NCBI GenBank assembly: GCA_000697335.1
Contig: JNEM01011122.1
Location: 1-64,000 of the forward strand
Origin: Conidiobolus incongruus B7586
Taxonomy: Eukaryota > Entomophthoromycota > Entomophthoromycetes > Entomophthorales > Conidiobolaceae
DNA length: 64,000 bases
Direction: 5' to 3'
Below the pieces are notes generated by a model. The model did not search any database. It had not been told where the DNA came from and saw only the letters and a list, made by a program, of their open reading frames with translations. Position numbers and translations under genes: made by a program. This document shows positions 36,796 to 49,410 of this stretch, in pieces (position 1 is the stretch's first letter; each line of letters starts with the position of its first letter).

Positions 36796-36931
36796 TTTAT
36801 ATACTTTCATTTTTACAAATTTATGACACGACATCTGATTGGTATCAGAGAATCGCTGGTTTTAATTGGTTAGAAAATATTTCATCTTTGAGAAATGACG
36901 CGAAACTATTTTGTACAAAAGTCTAACCAAT
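36796..36931 (-). promoter_or_regulatory. RNR promoter: TATA, three CCAAT boxes and an SCB/E2F-like site
   Basis: The minus strand has TATATAAA at 36803-36796, about 60 bp before the ATG. CCAAT boxes lie at 36838-36842 and 36865-36869 (ATTGG on plus) and 36927-36931 (CCAAT on plus). The plus strand reads CGCGAAA at 36899-36905, a match to the Swi4/SBF consensus and close to E2F sites. Such a CpG-bearing motif is rare in this background, and RNR1 is a classic G1/S gene in fungi and animals. Function is inferred. Confidence 0.55.
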
Positions 36932-39900
36932 CACAATAAACAGATAAAACAATTAAACAATTAATTAAAAACTTCAATATATCAGATTAGCAAAATTATT
37001 GGTTTATTTTTGGTATCCTTTTCGTGTCTTAAAGTGGAGAATATGATTATTAATCATAGCATTTTTACTTTAAACTCGCTATAATATATGGATAAAATAT
37101 TGAAATAAAACTGATTGAACTTGTGTTTTATAATGTTTTGTAAATAAAGATCATTGTTAGAAAAGTACTTGTAATACAATTTAGTAAAATATTTATTAAT
37201 CTTGTATGTCTTAAAGTTTATTTAAATAATTGATTTAGTGAATGATATATCTAACAAAGAGAACAAATAGAACATAGAATATACTTTCATTATAAACTGA
37301 CAAAGCCACTATAAATGAGGGGTAGTATGGGCTTAACTATCGAATTGAGACGGACAGGTATTTTCAAAATACAACAAAAGGTATCACTACTATTTACTTT
37401 CTATAATTATTAATTATTAAATAAAGAATATTTAATTAAAAAATTAAAGAATTAATATATCAATTCTCATCATTATAAAAAATTACAAAGGATTAACTTG
37501 TGAAAAAATTGTGCAGATTATTAATTAATATATCAAAGAGTCTAGAATACAAATTATAAAAAACGTTATACAAATGTATATCAGTGAAATTTAGTAGCAT
37601 TTGTAGAATCTTCATACTTTTATTTTTTTTATATATCATTTATAAGGCTTAATCAAAAGGTAAAAGACCACCAAACTTAGTTATTTCAATGCTTTTGGCT
37701 ACAAGTAATCTACACATTGTTCATGATATTTCGGATTGCTTTGGATCGCTTTGTTTTTACTTGATATCACTAAAATTATTTCTAAAAATTATATTTTATT
37801 ATTGTGTAAACCAATCCTGTGATATGACTTTAATCAGTTTTTCATCATTAATATTAACTAAACATCAAGTTCAGAATGTAGAGCTTAAATTGAATAATTT
37901 TAAATATTATCATTAATTTAGGATTTGAATGTCATTAAATTCATTGTAAGATTTCAGGTATAATTAATGGGTATTCAATACTGGCATTGGTGAAATCTTT
38001 ATACTATGTCTAATTCATTTTGATTATATAAACTAAAATACGAAAGGTAATTATACCAATTTGTGAACTTATTCCAAATTTGAATTTTAAACAACTCTCA
38101 AGAGATTGATTGATTTTATGTTAAACTCCACAAGATTATATCTCAGAATATATAATTTTTTTTCTTTAATATTTTTATCAGAACTAACATAAATTAAAAT
38201 ATTTACATTTTTGAAACTATTCAGAGTTAAATTAGTTTGAATCTCTCAGTTGAATTATTTCAAAATATAAATAAAATATTATTTATAATATAACTATACC
38301 ATATGATAATTTTCTTATAATAAATTGATAGGGATGGAATTTAATAATTAAAAGATTAATTTAAGAACATTGTTTAATAAATAGGAAATGTTATGTTAAT
38401 AATGTCAATAATAACCATTCAGAGTATGATTCAATCCATTTTTAATAAGTTACCTAAATAACTTCATTGCAGCTCATTAAATTAAAAATATGATGCATTT
38501 ATTCAATGTAAAAATCTATCAAAATATGTATATCATAAAATAATAATAATAATTATATAATATTTTTTGAATTTTAGATTAAATTAGATATGATGAAAAA
38601 TGAGAATATATATATTTGAATGATATCACATCCAATGTGATCAATACATTTTCTATCTTTATCTCACTATTTTTTCTTATTTTTGTAATTCTGATTTTAA
38701 TAATATAATTACAAAAATTTATTTATTAAACATATATTCATTAATTGAATTATAATATTGAGAATATTATTACAATCAATAATTATATTTTCATGGTTTA
38801 ATCATATTGATTAACAAATTAATTACAATCAATAGATAATAGATTTCAATAATTATCAATCATATATTATTTGACTATTATGATTAACTTGAATATAAAT
38901 AGTAAATAGATATAAAAGATATGACATATATATTCCTATTTATTTAAATTTATTTTCCAAAGGTGAATTAGGAATAAATATTCTCTATTTTCATAATCTT
39001 TTTATATCGCGCATTTTTTAATTTTCAATTTTGATATGTAATAAAATTAAATAACTATTATGATTTAAATCATGATCGTGATATCTAATTATTTTAAAAA
39101 TATTAAATATACACAATCTCAATCTTAACCCTTTTTTCAAAATATAATTCGTGTTTGATGAAATAGTGTAAATATCTATATAATCCAAAAGGGCGTTAAT
39201 AATAGTTCAATTTTGGTAAATAAATGCATTTATGAATATCATACACTAATAAAAAAATTAAATCTTTGAATTCTAACCTATAAAATTATATATCTAATGA
39301 TTTTAAAAATATACTTGATGCATTATTATTAGTGCTATTCTTGTTTAGAAAAATGGATAACAGTGAATTTAATAAATTTGAATTTATAATATTAATTATA
39401 TAATAAACATCAAATACTCACAGATTTTATTGAATAATAATTCAGTTTATTTTAATAATCTTGAAAGCATTAATAATTCAAACTTTTATTATAATCTTAG
39501 TATATATTTGGGTTAATAATGGTTATGATGAATATATATTGAATGTAATTTTGGTTTTAAAATTATAACCTGTTGAATTCCCATTAACTTCCTTCGAATA
39601 ACTTTTGAAACTTAGACATTTTAGTTAGTTACATTAGGACAGTATTTTTCAAGTATATTGTATTATAATATTATATCATATATTAGAAATATTTTTTATC
39701 AAAAATATCAATATTCGAATATTAAATGAATTCTTGTTTCTGTGAGTATTAAAAATTATTAAGTGCAAAAGATTATTTGATATTATTAAATTTGGATATA
39801 TAGCAAGGAAAATAAATTATAGTGAGAGAATAAGTATCATATAATTAAATATAAATGACAAGAAACTTATTGGAATATAACAATGGTTTTTATATTTGAA

Positions 39901-41018
39901 ATTATATTGCTAAACATAATTAAGATAACTTATTCATATTATATTCTGACAAAATTTTGAATCTACTTAATTTACTAAAATAAGTAATATACCTATATTT
40001 TCATCCAATATTCACTTATTATTCCTCAATTCATACTACAATGGTTGAATTTTATATTCAACCAATCATATTTTCCCCACTAAATATTCTCAAATAGTTC
40101 GATAAATGGGAATTTCTAAAGTTTTAATATCTGAAAATATTTTATAAATATAATTTAATAGTTTTATACATTAATAATATAGTGAATAATTGACCAAAAT
40201 TTTAATTATTGTAATTATATATTTTAAGGTAATTATTAATATAAAATTAAATATATATGTTTAAATGATGAATATTTTATTATATATCTCATTGAAGCTG
40301 TTCTAAATAAAGATAATATCATTGAAACTTTAGTTATTGAAAATAAAGTGAAGTTATAAAATCAATAGATTTTTTTCAATCTGGATTTTCTAAATATTTT
40401 AGTAGACTTAAAACCTATATCCACTACTAATATAATAATATTTGATAAATGTGATGAACAATAATATTATGATCAAGGATTTGAAAAATTGGCATTATTG
40501 TCTAATTTTGAATTAAGAATATTTTAAAGTTATTTATGTTTAGTTAATGAAATTAAAACAAGATATTGTATATATATAATATTAAACTTAAATTTTCATT
40601 TTAATACAAATATATAAAATTAATATAAATATTTAAAATCAATTTGAATTATTCAGGATAAATTTGACATTTTATAAATAGCTTCGAAATTAACAAAATT
40701 TTATCTATAAATTGATGATTAAGAGTGATTAATAATTGATATTTTGTTAGTACAAAAATTAAGTAATTATATCTTAATTAATAAGACATAATCATTTACT
40801 ATAGAATGTATATGAATAAAATTAAACATAATTTTATTGTGAAATTGGGCAAAATGAATTGAAGTAGTTAATGATGATGATCTAATAGGATAAGATAGTG
40901 ATTAGATTGATTTTATCTTATACCCATAAATTAATTAAAAATTTTTATATTAATTGACTGAAATTACTATTGATTTTGTTCAATCATTTGAATTATCAAT
41001 ATGGAATCCATGGCTGTG
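36932..41018. other. 4-kb AT-rich region without recognised genes
   Basis: The divergent interval between the RNR and cytochrome c1 promoters. A 75-codon frame at 37689-37916 starts with ATG but resembles nothing I know and lacks gene-like codon use. A perfect 9-bp-arm inverted repeat (TGGTTGAAT, TTTAT, ATTCAACCA) lies at 40042-40064. No mariner-type ends were noticed. Confidence 0.45.
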
Positions 41019-41031
41019 ATTGGCTGATTGG
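41019..41031 (+). promoter_or_regulatory. double CCAAT box upstream of cytochrome c1
   Basis: ATTGGCTGATTGG (two ATTGG, reverse of CCAAT, 8 bp apart), about 200 bp before the ATG at 41232. HAP/NF-Y control of respiratory genes through CCAAT is established in yeasts; its use here is inference. Confidence 0.5.
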
Positions 41032-41231
41032 ATAGCAAATAGTTGAAAAGTTTAGTGTGAGTGTGTCGATATAATATGGATTAAAAAATGGTGTTGAAAT
41101 TAACCTTGTGTTGGTAACATAATAAATCTTTGGTAATAACTTGCGTATCCTTTATTTAGTGATTATTTCAACACCCAATATCACCAATATCCCCTAAATC
41201 ATTTGTATTGACTCTGTTTATTAGTTCCACA

Positions 41232-42410
41232 ATGTTGGGTAGATTATCATCTTCTGCTATTCGATCTGCTTCTCGTCAATTTTATCAACAGGTAGATCTC
41301 AATCAAGAATTCAATTTCAATCAAGAGCTTAATCATTTGTATTTTTCATTTAATCAATAGACTCGTGCCTCCTCCACTCAGTCTGCTAAACCTATTGTAA
41401 GAAATAATTTCAATCAGTTAAATTAATCAAAATTATACTAAGCGATTTTTTCCGATCATTTTATTAGGCCAACAAATTAGAGTTTGCTGCTGCTACCGCT
41501 CTTACATTAATCGCTGGTGGAACTGGACTTGCCCTCTATACCACTCCCACTGTCAATGCTTCTGCTGCTGATGACGGTCTCCATCCCCCCTCCTATCCTT
41601 GGGTTCAAAATAGCTGGATTAGCACTTTTGACCACGCCAGTATCCGTCGTGGTTACCAAGTTTACAAGGAAGTTTGCGCTGCCTGTCACTCTTTGAACCG
41701 CATTGCCTTCCGTAACTTGGTTGGTGTCTCCCACACCGAAGAAGAAGCTAAGGCTTTGGCTGAAGAATTTGAGTACACTGATGGTCCCAATGATGAAGGT
41801 GAAATGTTTGAACGTCCAGGAAAAGTAATTAGATTGATTTATTATATTTAAAATCTTTAATTTATTTAATGTAAATCTAGTTATCTGATTATTTCCCCAA
41901 TCCTTACCCCAATGAAGAAGCTGCCCGTGCTGGTAATGCCGGTGCTTTGCCTCCCGATTTGAGTTTAATCGTCAAGGCCCGTCACGGTGGTGCCGTATGT
42001 CTAATACATTTTATAATAGTAATTTTAATTTGGTCTAACCTCGTGTGTTTTTATAGGATTATATCTTCTCTCTTCTTACTGGTTACGTCGATCCCCCTGG
42101 TGGTGTAGAAGTTCGTGAAGGTTTGAACTACAACCCCTACTTCCCTGGTGGTGCTATTGCTATGGCTCGTGTCTTATTCGATGGTTTAGTCGAATACGAA
42201 GATGGTACCCCTGCCACCACCTCCCAAATGGCTAAGGATGTTACCAACTTCTTACACTGGGCTTCTGAACCCGAACACGATGATCGTAAGAGAATGGGTA
42301 TGAAGGCCGTTTTCATTTTATCTTTACTCACTGGTATGTCCATTTGGTTAAAGAGATTCAAGTGGTCTACTCTCAAGACTCGTAAAATTGTTTACAACCC
42401 CTCTAAATAA
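41232..42410 (+). CDS. cyt1: cytochrome c1, heme protein of the bc1 complex
   Basis: 306 residues from five exons: 41232-41291, 41361-41396, 41468-41824, 41881-41994 and 42057-42410; all introns are GT...TAG. The first two exons (20 and 12 codons) encode an arginine-, serine- and alanine-rich mitochondrial targeting peptide. A hydrophobic sorting segment ([13 protein letters not shown]) follows. Heme c attaches at VCAACHS. The axial methionine is in [13 protein letters not shown], whose ARVLF form is like yeast. The C-terminal membrane anchor ([19 protein letters not shown]) and basic tail KTRKIVYNP are intact. It transfers electrons from the Rieske protein to cytochrome c in the inner membrane. 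Codons ending in C are frequent, as in the RNR gene. Confidence 0.97.
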
Positions 42411-43318
42411 GAAATCATAAATTTTGTTAGCTGATAAAAGTGAAATAATTTGATAACAAATAACACTAATACAATTTAAAAATTAATATACCTTACTCTA
42501 TTTATTTTATTATCAATTTCATACTTCACCATTTATATTGATATTTTGTTATCAAATGCTAAAGGCTATGATTTTGTTTATTCATTTTGACTGTATTATG
42601 ATTATACAACCCGATCAATAAAGTTATTATATCATTTTGATCTTTTATACCATATTCATATTATTATATTTCTAATTAAAATGTTATACTGTATTTTAGC
42701 TCAAAACTTAAGATTGAATATATGTAAATTGGATTTGTCAACCTAGAATTATATCTCCAAATTTTTATATAAATTATTTTAAATTTAATATTAGTTTCAA
42801 GCAATGAAATATATAACAATGTACACAATTCCAGTTATATGATCATTATATTTTTTTGAATGATTTGAAAATACTTTATTGAATATTATTTTATATAAAT
42901 ACTTTAATATAGTTATTAAATTCAAATAATACCATGTAAAGCTAATAAATTTTAACAATTAAAATCAAAAAATATTTCACAAAATTTAATTAGAAAAATA
43001 ATTATAATTTTCAATTTTAACAAATTCATTTATAAGGATAAACTGTTTTAAAATAGATATTAAAGTTTATTATTATTTAACAATCGATATTGTATTAGGA
43101 CCTTTTGACAAATTTAGCAGTATATGGAATAACTTATATTACTTAGGTTTGATTCAATAGTTAAAACATATATATGTATATAATTTTATTTAAGTTTTTA
43201 TTGAGATAGTGTTTAAATATTTTCATTTATTAATCTATTATGTTGCAAAATTAATATTTGAAAAATATTTATGCAAGCTTGTTTGTTTTATATCACTTTG
43301 ATAATATACATGGGTTTG
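42411..43318. other. 3' flanks of cytochrome c1 and the DCAF6-like gene
   Basis: Convergent 900-bp AT-rich stretch. An AATAAA lies at about 42616. No gene seen. Confidence 0.5.
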
Positions 43319-45240
43319 TTAAAGAGGCGAGAAATGGAAATCGTTGGTATGATCAGAGTTTTCATCATCTTCTTGATCAGATTGATTATCATTTGATCTT
43401 TCTGGAGAAAATGAAGCTCTAGAGTTAGGCCAAATATTCCTGGGAAATCCGTATGTGATAACATAATTTCTTACAGGAGGACGGTCTTGGGGTGGGTCAC
43501 TTGGATCAGAGGTATCAGACCGACCATCATCCGAGATTTCACCTGTATATCCGTATAAACCCATGAGAAGTGCTCCAAGATCAAATCGAGTAATGTGATG
43601 ATGCCCTAACTGTCTGTTTCTTTCATTCTTCAGACAAATTCTTTTTACATTAGGCATATGCGATTCTTGGCTATAGTATTTAACAACTTCAACATTGCTA
43701 TCAGTAAGCAGTTGATTATTTGATTCTGATTCCATAAAAGTATCAGATAGCGTTAATTTACACATTTCAACGCGGGATGAAGGGGAAAGAATTTTCACCG
43801 AGTCATCAATACCAGACACGGCGATCGAAGGATCGAATGGATGCCCTTCCATACAGTTGACTATTTCGGCATCACAAGTTAATATTTGCACCACATTCCC
43901 CTTCTCTTTATCCCAAATAAATAACTTGCCATCGTCACTTCCCGACATCACATATTCATCTTGAGGGCCATAAAAATTCACATCCTTTACAGTTTGAATG
44001 TTGCAGTGACCAGAATATGATCTTATCGGACATATATAATCGATTTGTTCTGATGAGTTGTTTTCTCTTGATAGATCAGGTTCATCGGTAATAAAAGAAG
44101 ATCGATCGTGTATATCAATGTCACTCCTGTGCTCTTCATCTTCGGAATCGATATAACCATCTCCATAATTAGTTCCCCAGGGGTGTGTATGACTTATAAT
44201 AGAATCATTGCTATCAGAGTCATTATCTTGGTTTTGATGAACTTCACGTTGAATATCAAAGAGATAGATTCGTTCACCAGACCAAGATGATAAAAATTCA
44301 GTGCGATTGTATTTGCTAAATCTAATTGCTGTAATTGTATCACTGGGTCTACTATCATAAGCATGAATTGAAAATTTAGAAATATATGTAGGGGAATCTG
44401 AATTTTTGGCCATTCTTAAATCGCTCAAAAATACATGCCTATTCTCACCACCAACTAAAATGTAGTGTGGATCAAATGGGTTGACTGATAATGCTGTCAA
44501 ATCTTGAGAAATTTTTTCATAGTTAAATAAGGGTTTACGATGAGAACTAGAACAAAAATGATTTTCTCTCAGGTCTGTAAGTCTAATAGTACTGTCTTCA
44601 CTGCAGGATAAAAAGGTATGCGAAGATAATGGTGCTATTTTTTTCACTCTCTTGGTATGGCATCTACAAGTTTGTCTACCGGAATTAGATGTATATCTCA
44701 TGTCCCCTTCGTAATTGATATCGAATACTTTGATAAGTTTATCTGCGGCGCCACAAACTATTGTCGAGTCATTTGTATGCGGCATGAATTTAGCATCAAA
44801 AATATTTCCCGTGTGGCCTGGTTAAAAAGATTTAGCTCAGTATATGATATATATTATTATTAAAATATTATATAAACCTGTATCAATAGAAATAGTTGGA
44901 GAATAATCTTCATAATTCCAAATATATAATTTAGTATCGTCAGAGCCAGATAAAAGATATTTGCCGTCGGAAGACCAACTATAGAAATAATATGTAAATG
45001 TTCAAAATTTAAATATAATTGTATATAAAATATACCATAAAGTATTAACACAACCAGTGTGAGCTTCTAAAGTATTTGAAATTTCAAAAGTTTGAACGAT
45101 AGATAAATCTGAATGAATTTTCCTTTCTAAATAATTTATATTAATATTTTATATGATAAAATATTGGTAAAGTTTTATTTACTAAATGTTCTATTGGGTT
45201 TTAACAGACGTTCAAAGTGTCTTTGGAACAAAGAATTCAT
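43319..45240 (-). CDS. DCAF6/Iqw1-like WD40 protein, probable CUL4-DDB1 substrate receptor
   Basis: 582 residues from exons 45240-45183, 45126-45036, 44978-44878 and 44817-43319 (minus). The split 5' part encodes the first WD repeat (LEAHTGCVNTLCWSSDGKY, then LLSGSDDTKLYIW), and the last exon starts GHTGNIFDAKFMPHT. Two repeats end in DLR (165-167 and 216-218), the WDxR-type feature by which DCAFs bind DDB1. An acidic low-complexity insert (about 278-344) separates the early repeats from the final two (about 351-431: VMSGSDDGKLFIWDKEKGN; HPFDPSIAVSGIDDSVK). This split-propeller layout and the HPFDP motif match human DCAF6 and fission yeast Iqw1. The tail is acidic. Function as a ubiquitin-ligase receptor or nuclear-receptor cofactor homologue is inferred from family. 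Confidence 0.85.
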
Positions 45241-45851
45241 AATTGAGCAGTTATATTTAATGAATACTTATTTGAAATCAGTGAAATAGTTTTAAAATTT
45301 ACGATATTATTTAATGGTTTAAATAGTTGTAATTAAGTGAATGTGGATCTTTTTCACCTTGAAAACTTTATTTAGCAGTCATTCAAATGGCCAGATTTTT
45401 TATTAATTATGGGATAAACAAAGGTTTTTAATAATTGAATGTAATTTTTAATAGTTTCATTAATCAAATTTATAGGTAATCAGTTAATTATTGAACTTTT
45501 ATGACATCAACTTTAATAAATGTTTGAAATATATATCACTTTAAAAAAATTTATTAAAAAGTAACATTAATCTCTTTTGCATTGTTCAATAAACATAATT
45601 ATAATTTATATGATGGCTTGTAATTCCCTACCTAAATAATAGTACAATTAATGGAATTTTAATACTAATCAGATTGGTATTTCGTATTATCAGAGCAAAT
45701 TGATATATAATAACAATTATGGTATATATACATTTATATAAAATTTCAATTTTATTTGACTACAAATTGTAAATTAATATTGATGCAATGCTTTAAAGAC
45801 ATTTGATATTTAATTGATTATATTATAATTATAGTATAACAATGAAAGTAT
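45241..45851. other. AT-rich intergenic stretch
   Basis: Between the DCAF6-like gene and the 3' end of SCP2-B; nothing recognised. Confidence 0.45.
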
Positions 45852-46244
45852 TCATAATTTAGATTCGTAATAAACTAATTTAAATAGATAATCTAATCGA
45901 GCTGCTAATATCGTTTTCCCTTTTGCTTTGAATTTACTATGTAAGAATGCTTTTTGAGCTTTTTTCTTGCCAGAGAAAATCTTATGCAACAAATCATCAT
46001 GAATAATGATAACAACATCTGGCTTTTCGTCCAGTGTACCACTGATGACCATGGGTCTTTCATTTTTGAGGTCAATAGTCCATGACTTCATTTGACTTTG
46101 TCTATTGATGACATCAAACTGGAAGCGATACTTCAAACTATATGAGATATTTTTAACTTGATCATCTGTCAATAATTCAAATCTTTTTGCTAGCCATTCA
46201 AAGTTGGGAGTAGAGTGAAATCCGTGAACTTGATAGAGAGTCAT
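45852..46244 (-). CDS. SCP2-domain protein with SKL peroxisomal signal (SCP2-B, divergent)
   Basis: 130 residues, intronless, ATG at 46244. A single sterol-carrier-protein-2 fold: WTIDLKNERPMV and PDVVIIIHDDLLHKIFSGKK, then KAFLHSKFKAKGKTILAARL. The C-terminus is ESKL, a canonical PTS1, so peroxisomal targeting is expected. The lipid-tunnel region differs from the family consensus (LHSKFKAKG where SCP2-A has MQGKIKVKG), with more aromatic and basic residues. It is a tandem paralog of the gene 0.7 kb upstream, in the same orientation with its own TATA box. Likely carries acyl-CoA, fatty acids or sterols for beta-oxidation; specificity may have shifted. Confidence 0.85.
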   Translation of the reverse strand: MTLYQVHGFHSTPNFEWLAKRFELLTDDQVKNISYSLKYRFQFDVINRQSQMKSWTIDLKNERPMVISGTLDEKPDVVIIIHDDLLHKIFSGKKKAQKAFLHSKFKAKGKTILAARLDYLFKLVYYESKL

Positions 46245-46293
46245 CTTGATTAAATGTAATCTAAAAAAGCCACCCTGGATTGATTAGAGCTGG

Positions 46294-46301
46294 TATTTAT
46301 A
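46294..46301 (-). promoter_or_regulatory. TATA box of SCP2-B
   Basis: TATAAATA on the minus strand, 50-57 bp before the ATG; the same octamer precedes SCP2-A, the 229-residue orphan and the GPI protein. Confidence 0.55.
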
Positions 46302-46940
46302 CTAAACTTTCAATACACACTTTCATTAAGTCAATATGCATTTAAGTGCAAAATCAATTAACTTTATTAAGGATTTTAATTATCACACTATATTGGATGA
46401 AACTGTTGACCCAACAACAATCGATTTACCGATAATTAATTCAGCATAAAAAGAATATTGATGAATTTGTAATATTTTTGCTGTACAAATAAAATAATAC
46501 AATATGTAATAGGATTGAATCATATTTAATCATCGTTCAAATATTTCATTGTTTCAAACTAAATCATTTTGAGCCATAATGAGTTGATAATGCTAATAAA
46601 ACTTACATTAATATTCCATCTTATAAAATAATTATATGTATATATAGCATTTATCAACAAAGACTAGATATATTAAAGTGTAAAATATAAATGGTAGGTA
46701 TAGTGGTATTTTTGATTAAAAGATAATATAATTGAAAGTATCTAGCCAGATAAGGTATATATATCAATTTCATATCGTGCAAAATGTTTTATAATACAAA
46801 AAGATTCAATAATTGAACAAGTACATATAATAGTAATTAAGATTGTTGAAATATAGGTAATAAAGGTAAGTATAAATCTAAAATAAAATACAAATAAATT
46901 TATTCATAAAAAAATTGAAGAGAATGATAAACTCTAAGAT
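46302..46940. other. spacer between the SCP2 paralogs
   Basis: About 640 bp, AT-rich, upstream of the SCP2-B promoter and downstream of SCP2-A; no other feature seen. Confidence 0.45.
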
Positions 46941-47330
46941 TTACAACTTGGCATTACCACGGACTTCTTTGAAGATATTGTCTAATTTAGTAGCTAAGAG
47001 CATTTGTCCTTTAACCTTAATTTTACCTTGCATAAAGGATTTTTGAGCGTTGGCCTTACCCTGGAAAAGTTGGACAAAGAGGTCGTCACCAACTTCAATA
47101 ATTACGTCAGACTTTCCAGGAGCACCATTCTTGACTTCAGGTTTTCCGCTCTTGAGATCAACTGTCCAGGTTTCTTCCTTCCCACTGCTATTCTTAATCT
47201 TAAATGCAAAGACAGCCTTAGCTTGTTTAGCTAATTTGTCTTGTTTGTCTTGGGGTAAAGATTTGAAAGCAGAATCAATTTGCTTGAAAGCTTCAGAGGC
47301 TTTGTATCCAGAAACGTCGTTAAGAGTCAT
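46941..47330 (-). CDS. SCP2-domain lipid-transfer protein with AKL peroxisomal signal (SCP2-A)
   Basis: 129 residues from the ATG at 47330; a longer frame to 47354 needs a TTG start. Typical stand-alone SCP2: KQAKAVFAFKIKNSSGKEET, WTVDLKSGKPEV, SDVIIEVGDDLFVQLFQGKA, QKSFMQGKIKVKGQMLLATKL. The tail NAKL is a PTS1 variant, so it should act in the peroxisome matrix as a non-specific carrier for fatty acyl-CoA and sterols. More conserved than its neighbour SCP2-B and therefore probably the ancestral-function copy. It is intronless, unlike most genes in this half, and has more C- and G-ending codons, suggesting strong expression. TATAAATA lies about 65 bp upstream, with a CCAAT box (47452-47456) and a CRE-like TGACGTAA (47465-47472) further out. 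Confidence 0.93.
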   Translation of the reverse strand: MTLNDVSGYKASEAFKQIDSAFKSLPQDKQDKLAKQAKAVFAFKIKNSSGKEETWTVDLKSGKPEVKNGAPGKSDVIIEVGDDLFVQLFQGKANAQKSFMQGKIKVKGQMLLATKLDNIFKEVRGNAKL

Positions 47331-47390
47331 TTTAATATAATATTTAAGTTTCAATGAAAGGAAATAATTTAAAGGTACATGGCAAATCCT

Positions 47391-47472
47391 TATTTATATT
47401 TCTCTATATTGTCCTATTCCCTTTTCAGCAAATGGTTAAAAATTAATGATGATTGGTCATCAGGTGACGTAA
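47391..47472 (-). promoter_or_regulatory. SCP2-A promoter: TATA, CCAAT and CRE-like site
   Basis: TATAAATA (minus) at 47398-47391, ATTGG on plus at 47452-47456, and TGACGTAA on plus at 47465-47472, an ATF/CREB-type element. All lie within 145 bp of the ATG. Function is inferred. Confidence 0.45.
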
Positions 47473-49192
47473 TTTTATGAAAAAAACAAAACTATCATAT
47501 GAAGAGTTAACATTCAGAATAATTCCAATATAAGATCTTTTGAATAATATTTAAATACGTATTATATATATACCTATTAAAATCATGAAATGAATATATA
47601 GTCACTTTCATAATAACTTCTAAACGAATATCGAATTAAAATTTATTTTATTAATGCAAATTTGAGTAAAATTTAATATCAAAGATGCATCTTAAAACCA
47701 TTAGCATTTGATAATCAAACTAATTCACAAACTTTAATAACAAAGGAATAAAAATGATATTATTATCCACATCATGTACATATGACAACTATCGGACCAT
47801 CATATTTTTAATTATGTCTTGAGACTTTTTATATAATACTAAACTTGATTTTATAATAATTTATATTCTAAATCGTCTAAATAAAAAAAATATAAATTTT
47901 TTTAACTTTGGCATTTATTCAACTCTATTCTAATTAGCAATCACATCTTAATCTTGACTATGAAATATTGTACTTTTTATTATATCTCATTATATACTGA
48001 TAAATTTTTAGATATTAAGTGCATAACCACTACTTTAGGCAGGATATTCCTGCAAATACTTTGATATCTTTAAGTTGCTCAAGACATAAAACAGATATTT
48101 TGAATTAATTTTTTATTCAACTAAATATAGAATAATCACAAATATTAATATATTTTTTATTAAAATGATGATGATTATTTTCAATATCCAGATATTTAAT
48201 ATATATATATATATATAACACAATAGAAGAAAGATCAGAAATACTATGACATATGATAATCTAATTAACAATCTTTGGTTGTTATAATTTCTTTCATATG
48301 AAATATATTGACATTGCTATCTTTCAAATCTATTTTATTTATTTTATGTATATTCTCAAACTATATATATTTGAGTTTTATTAAAGTTCGACCACTACAC
48401 TATGAAATACAATATCCTTAAGATATAACCAAAACATTGAAAAATGTTGTAATCAAAAATTAAATATGAATTATATCATACTTTTTCAAATACTTAATAA
48501 ATACTATCTATTGAATCATTTAAATATGTAGTTGTCATCTAAATCCAATATAATATTTGCTCTAATACCTGATGAACAATTATCCGGATATATTGGTTAA
48601 TTAAAATTCAAAGAGTTATGTTAATAAAAATACCAGATTGCCATTAATAACGAAAAAAATAAAGATAAAATAAATAATGGTATTTTAATAATAAAAATTA
48701 ATAAATTATAAATAATAAGCAATAAATTATTTAGTACAATATAACATATAGTATATAAAATATTTGGGTTCAAATTAAAGAAAATTTGGCAATTTATCGA
48801 AAACTTCGATTTGATACAGATTAACAATGATATATTCATAATATAAATATATAACATTATGTGAATTGAAAAACCATGACATTTATGTTGTTCACGTTTA
48901 ATTGATATATTAAATTGATTAATTAAGCTTATCATAGCATTTATATTAGAGTATTTTGTTGAATTTTTTGTACAAAAATTTTACTATCATAATAAAATAA
49001 TAACAAAATCATTGTAATTGATATATGTAAAATATTATATTTTGAAATTTAATAAATACAAGTTTTTCAAATAATTTTTCGTTATAATTATTATAATTTA
49101 AATAATCTCAGGCCAAGATACGTTATTATATGAGAAATAACTCTCAATACTTAAATAGAATTATATAACTGATGCTCTACCAATCTACTTAC
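47473..49192. other. AT-rich intergenic stretch
   Basis: A 104-codon frame (48935-48621, minus) is made of Ile, Leu, Tyr and Asn codons and looks like chance. A short (AT)n run lies near 48200. No gene supported. Confidence 0.45.

Positions 49193-49227
<35 letters not shown>
49193..49227. repeat. (AAT)n microsatellite
   Basis: Eleven to twelve uninterrupted AAT units just past the 3' end of the AT-hook gene. Confidence 0.9.
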
Positions 49228-49228
<1 letters not shown>

Positions 49229-49410
49229 CAAAATTCTATATAAAAAAAGGTTTTATTATTAAAATAAAACATGAATTCAAACACCTTCTGGTTAGTATGA
49301 CAATTTTGTGCAAACGCCATGAAGAATAGAATTAAAAAAATTACTAGAAACACAGTTAATAATATTAATCAATATTTTAATCAACTAGGATCAAATATTG
49401 ATCAAAATAC

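Noticed and set aside
37689-37916. 75-codon ATG frame with a short Cys-containing hydrophobic start
   Set aside because: No relatives recognised, ends in low-complexity Asn/Lys/Tyr, and lies in a featureless region; not enough to call a gene.
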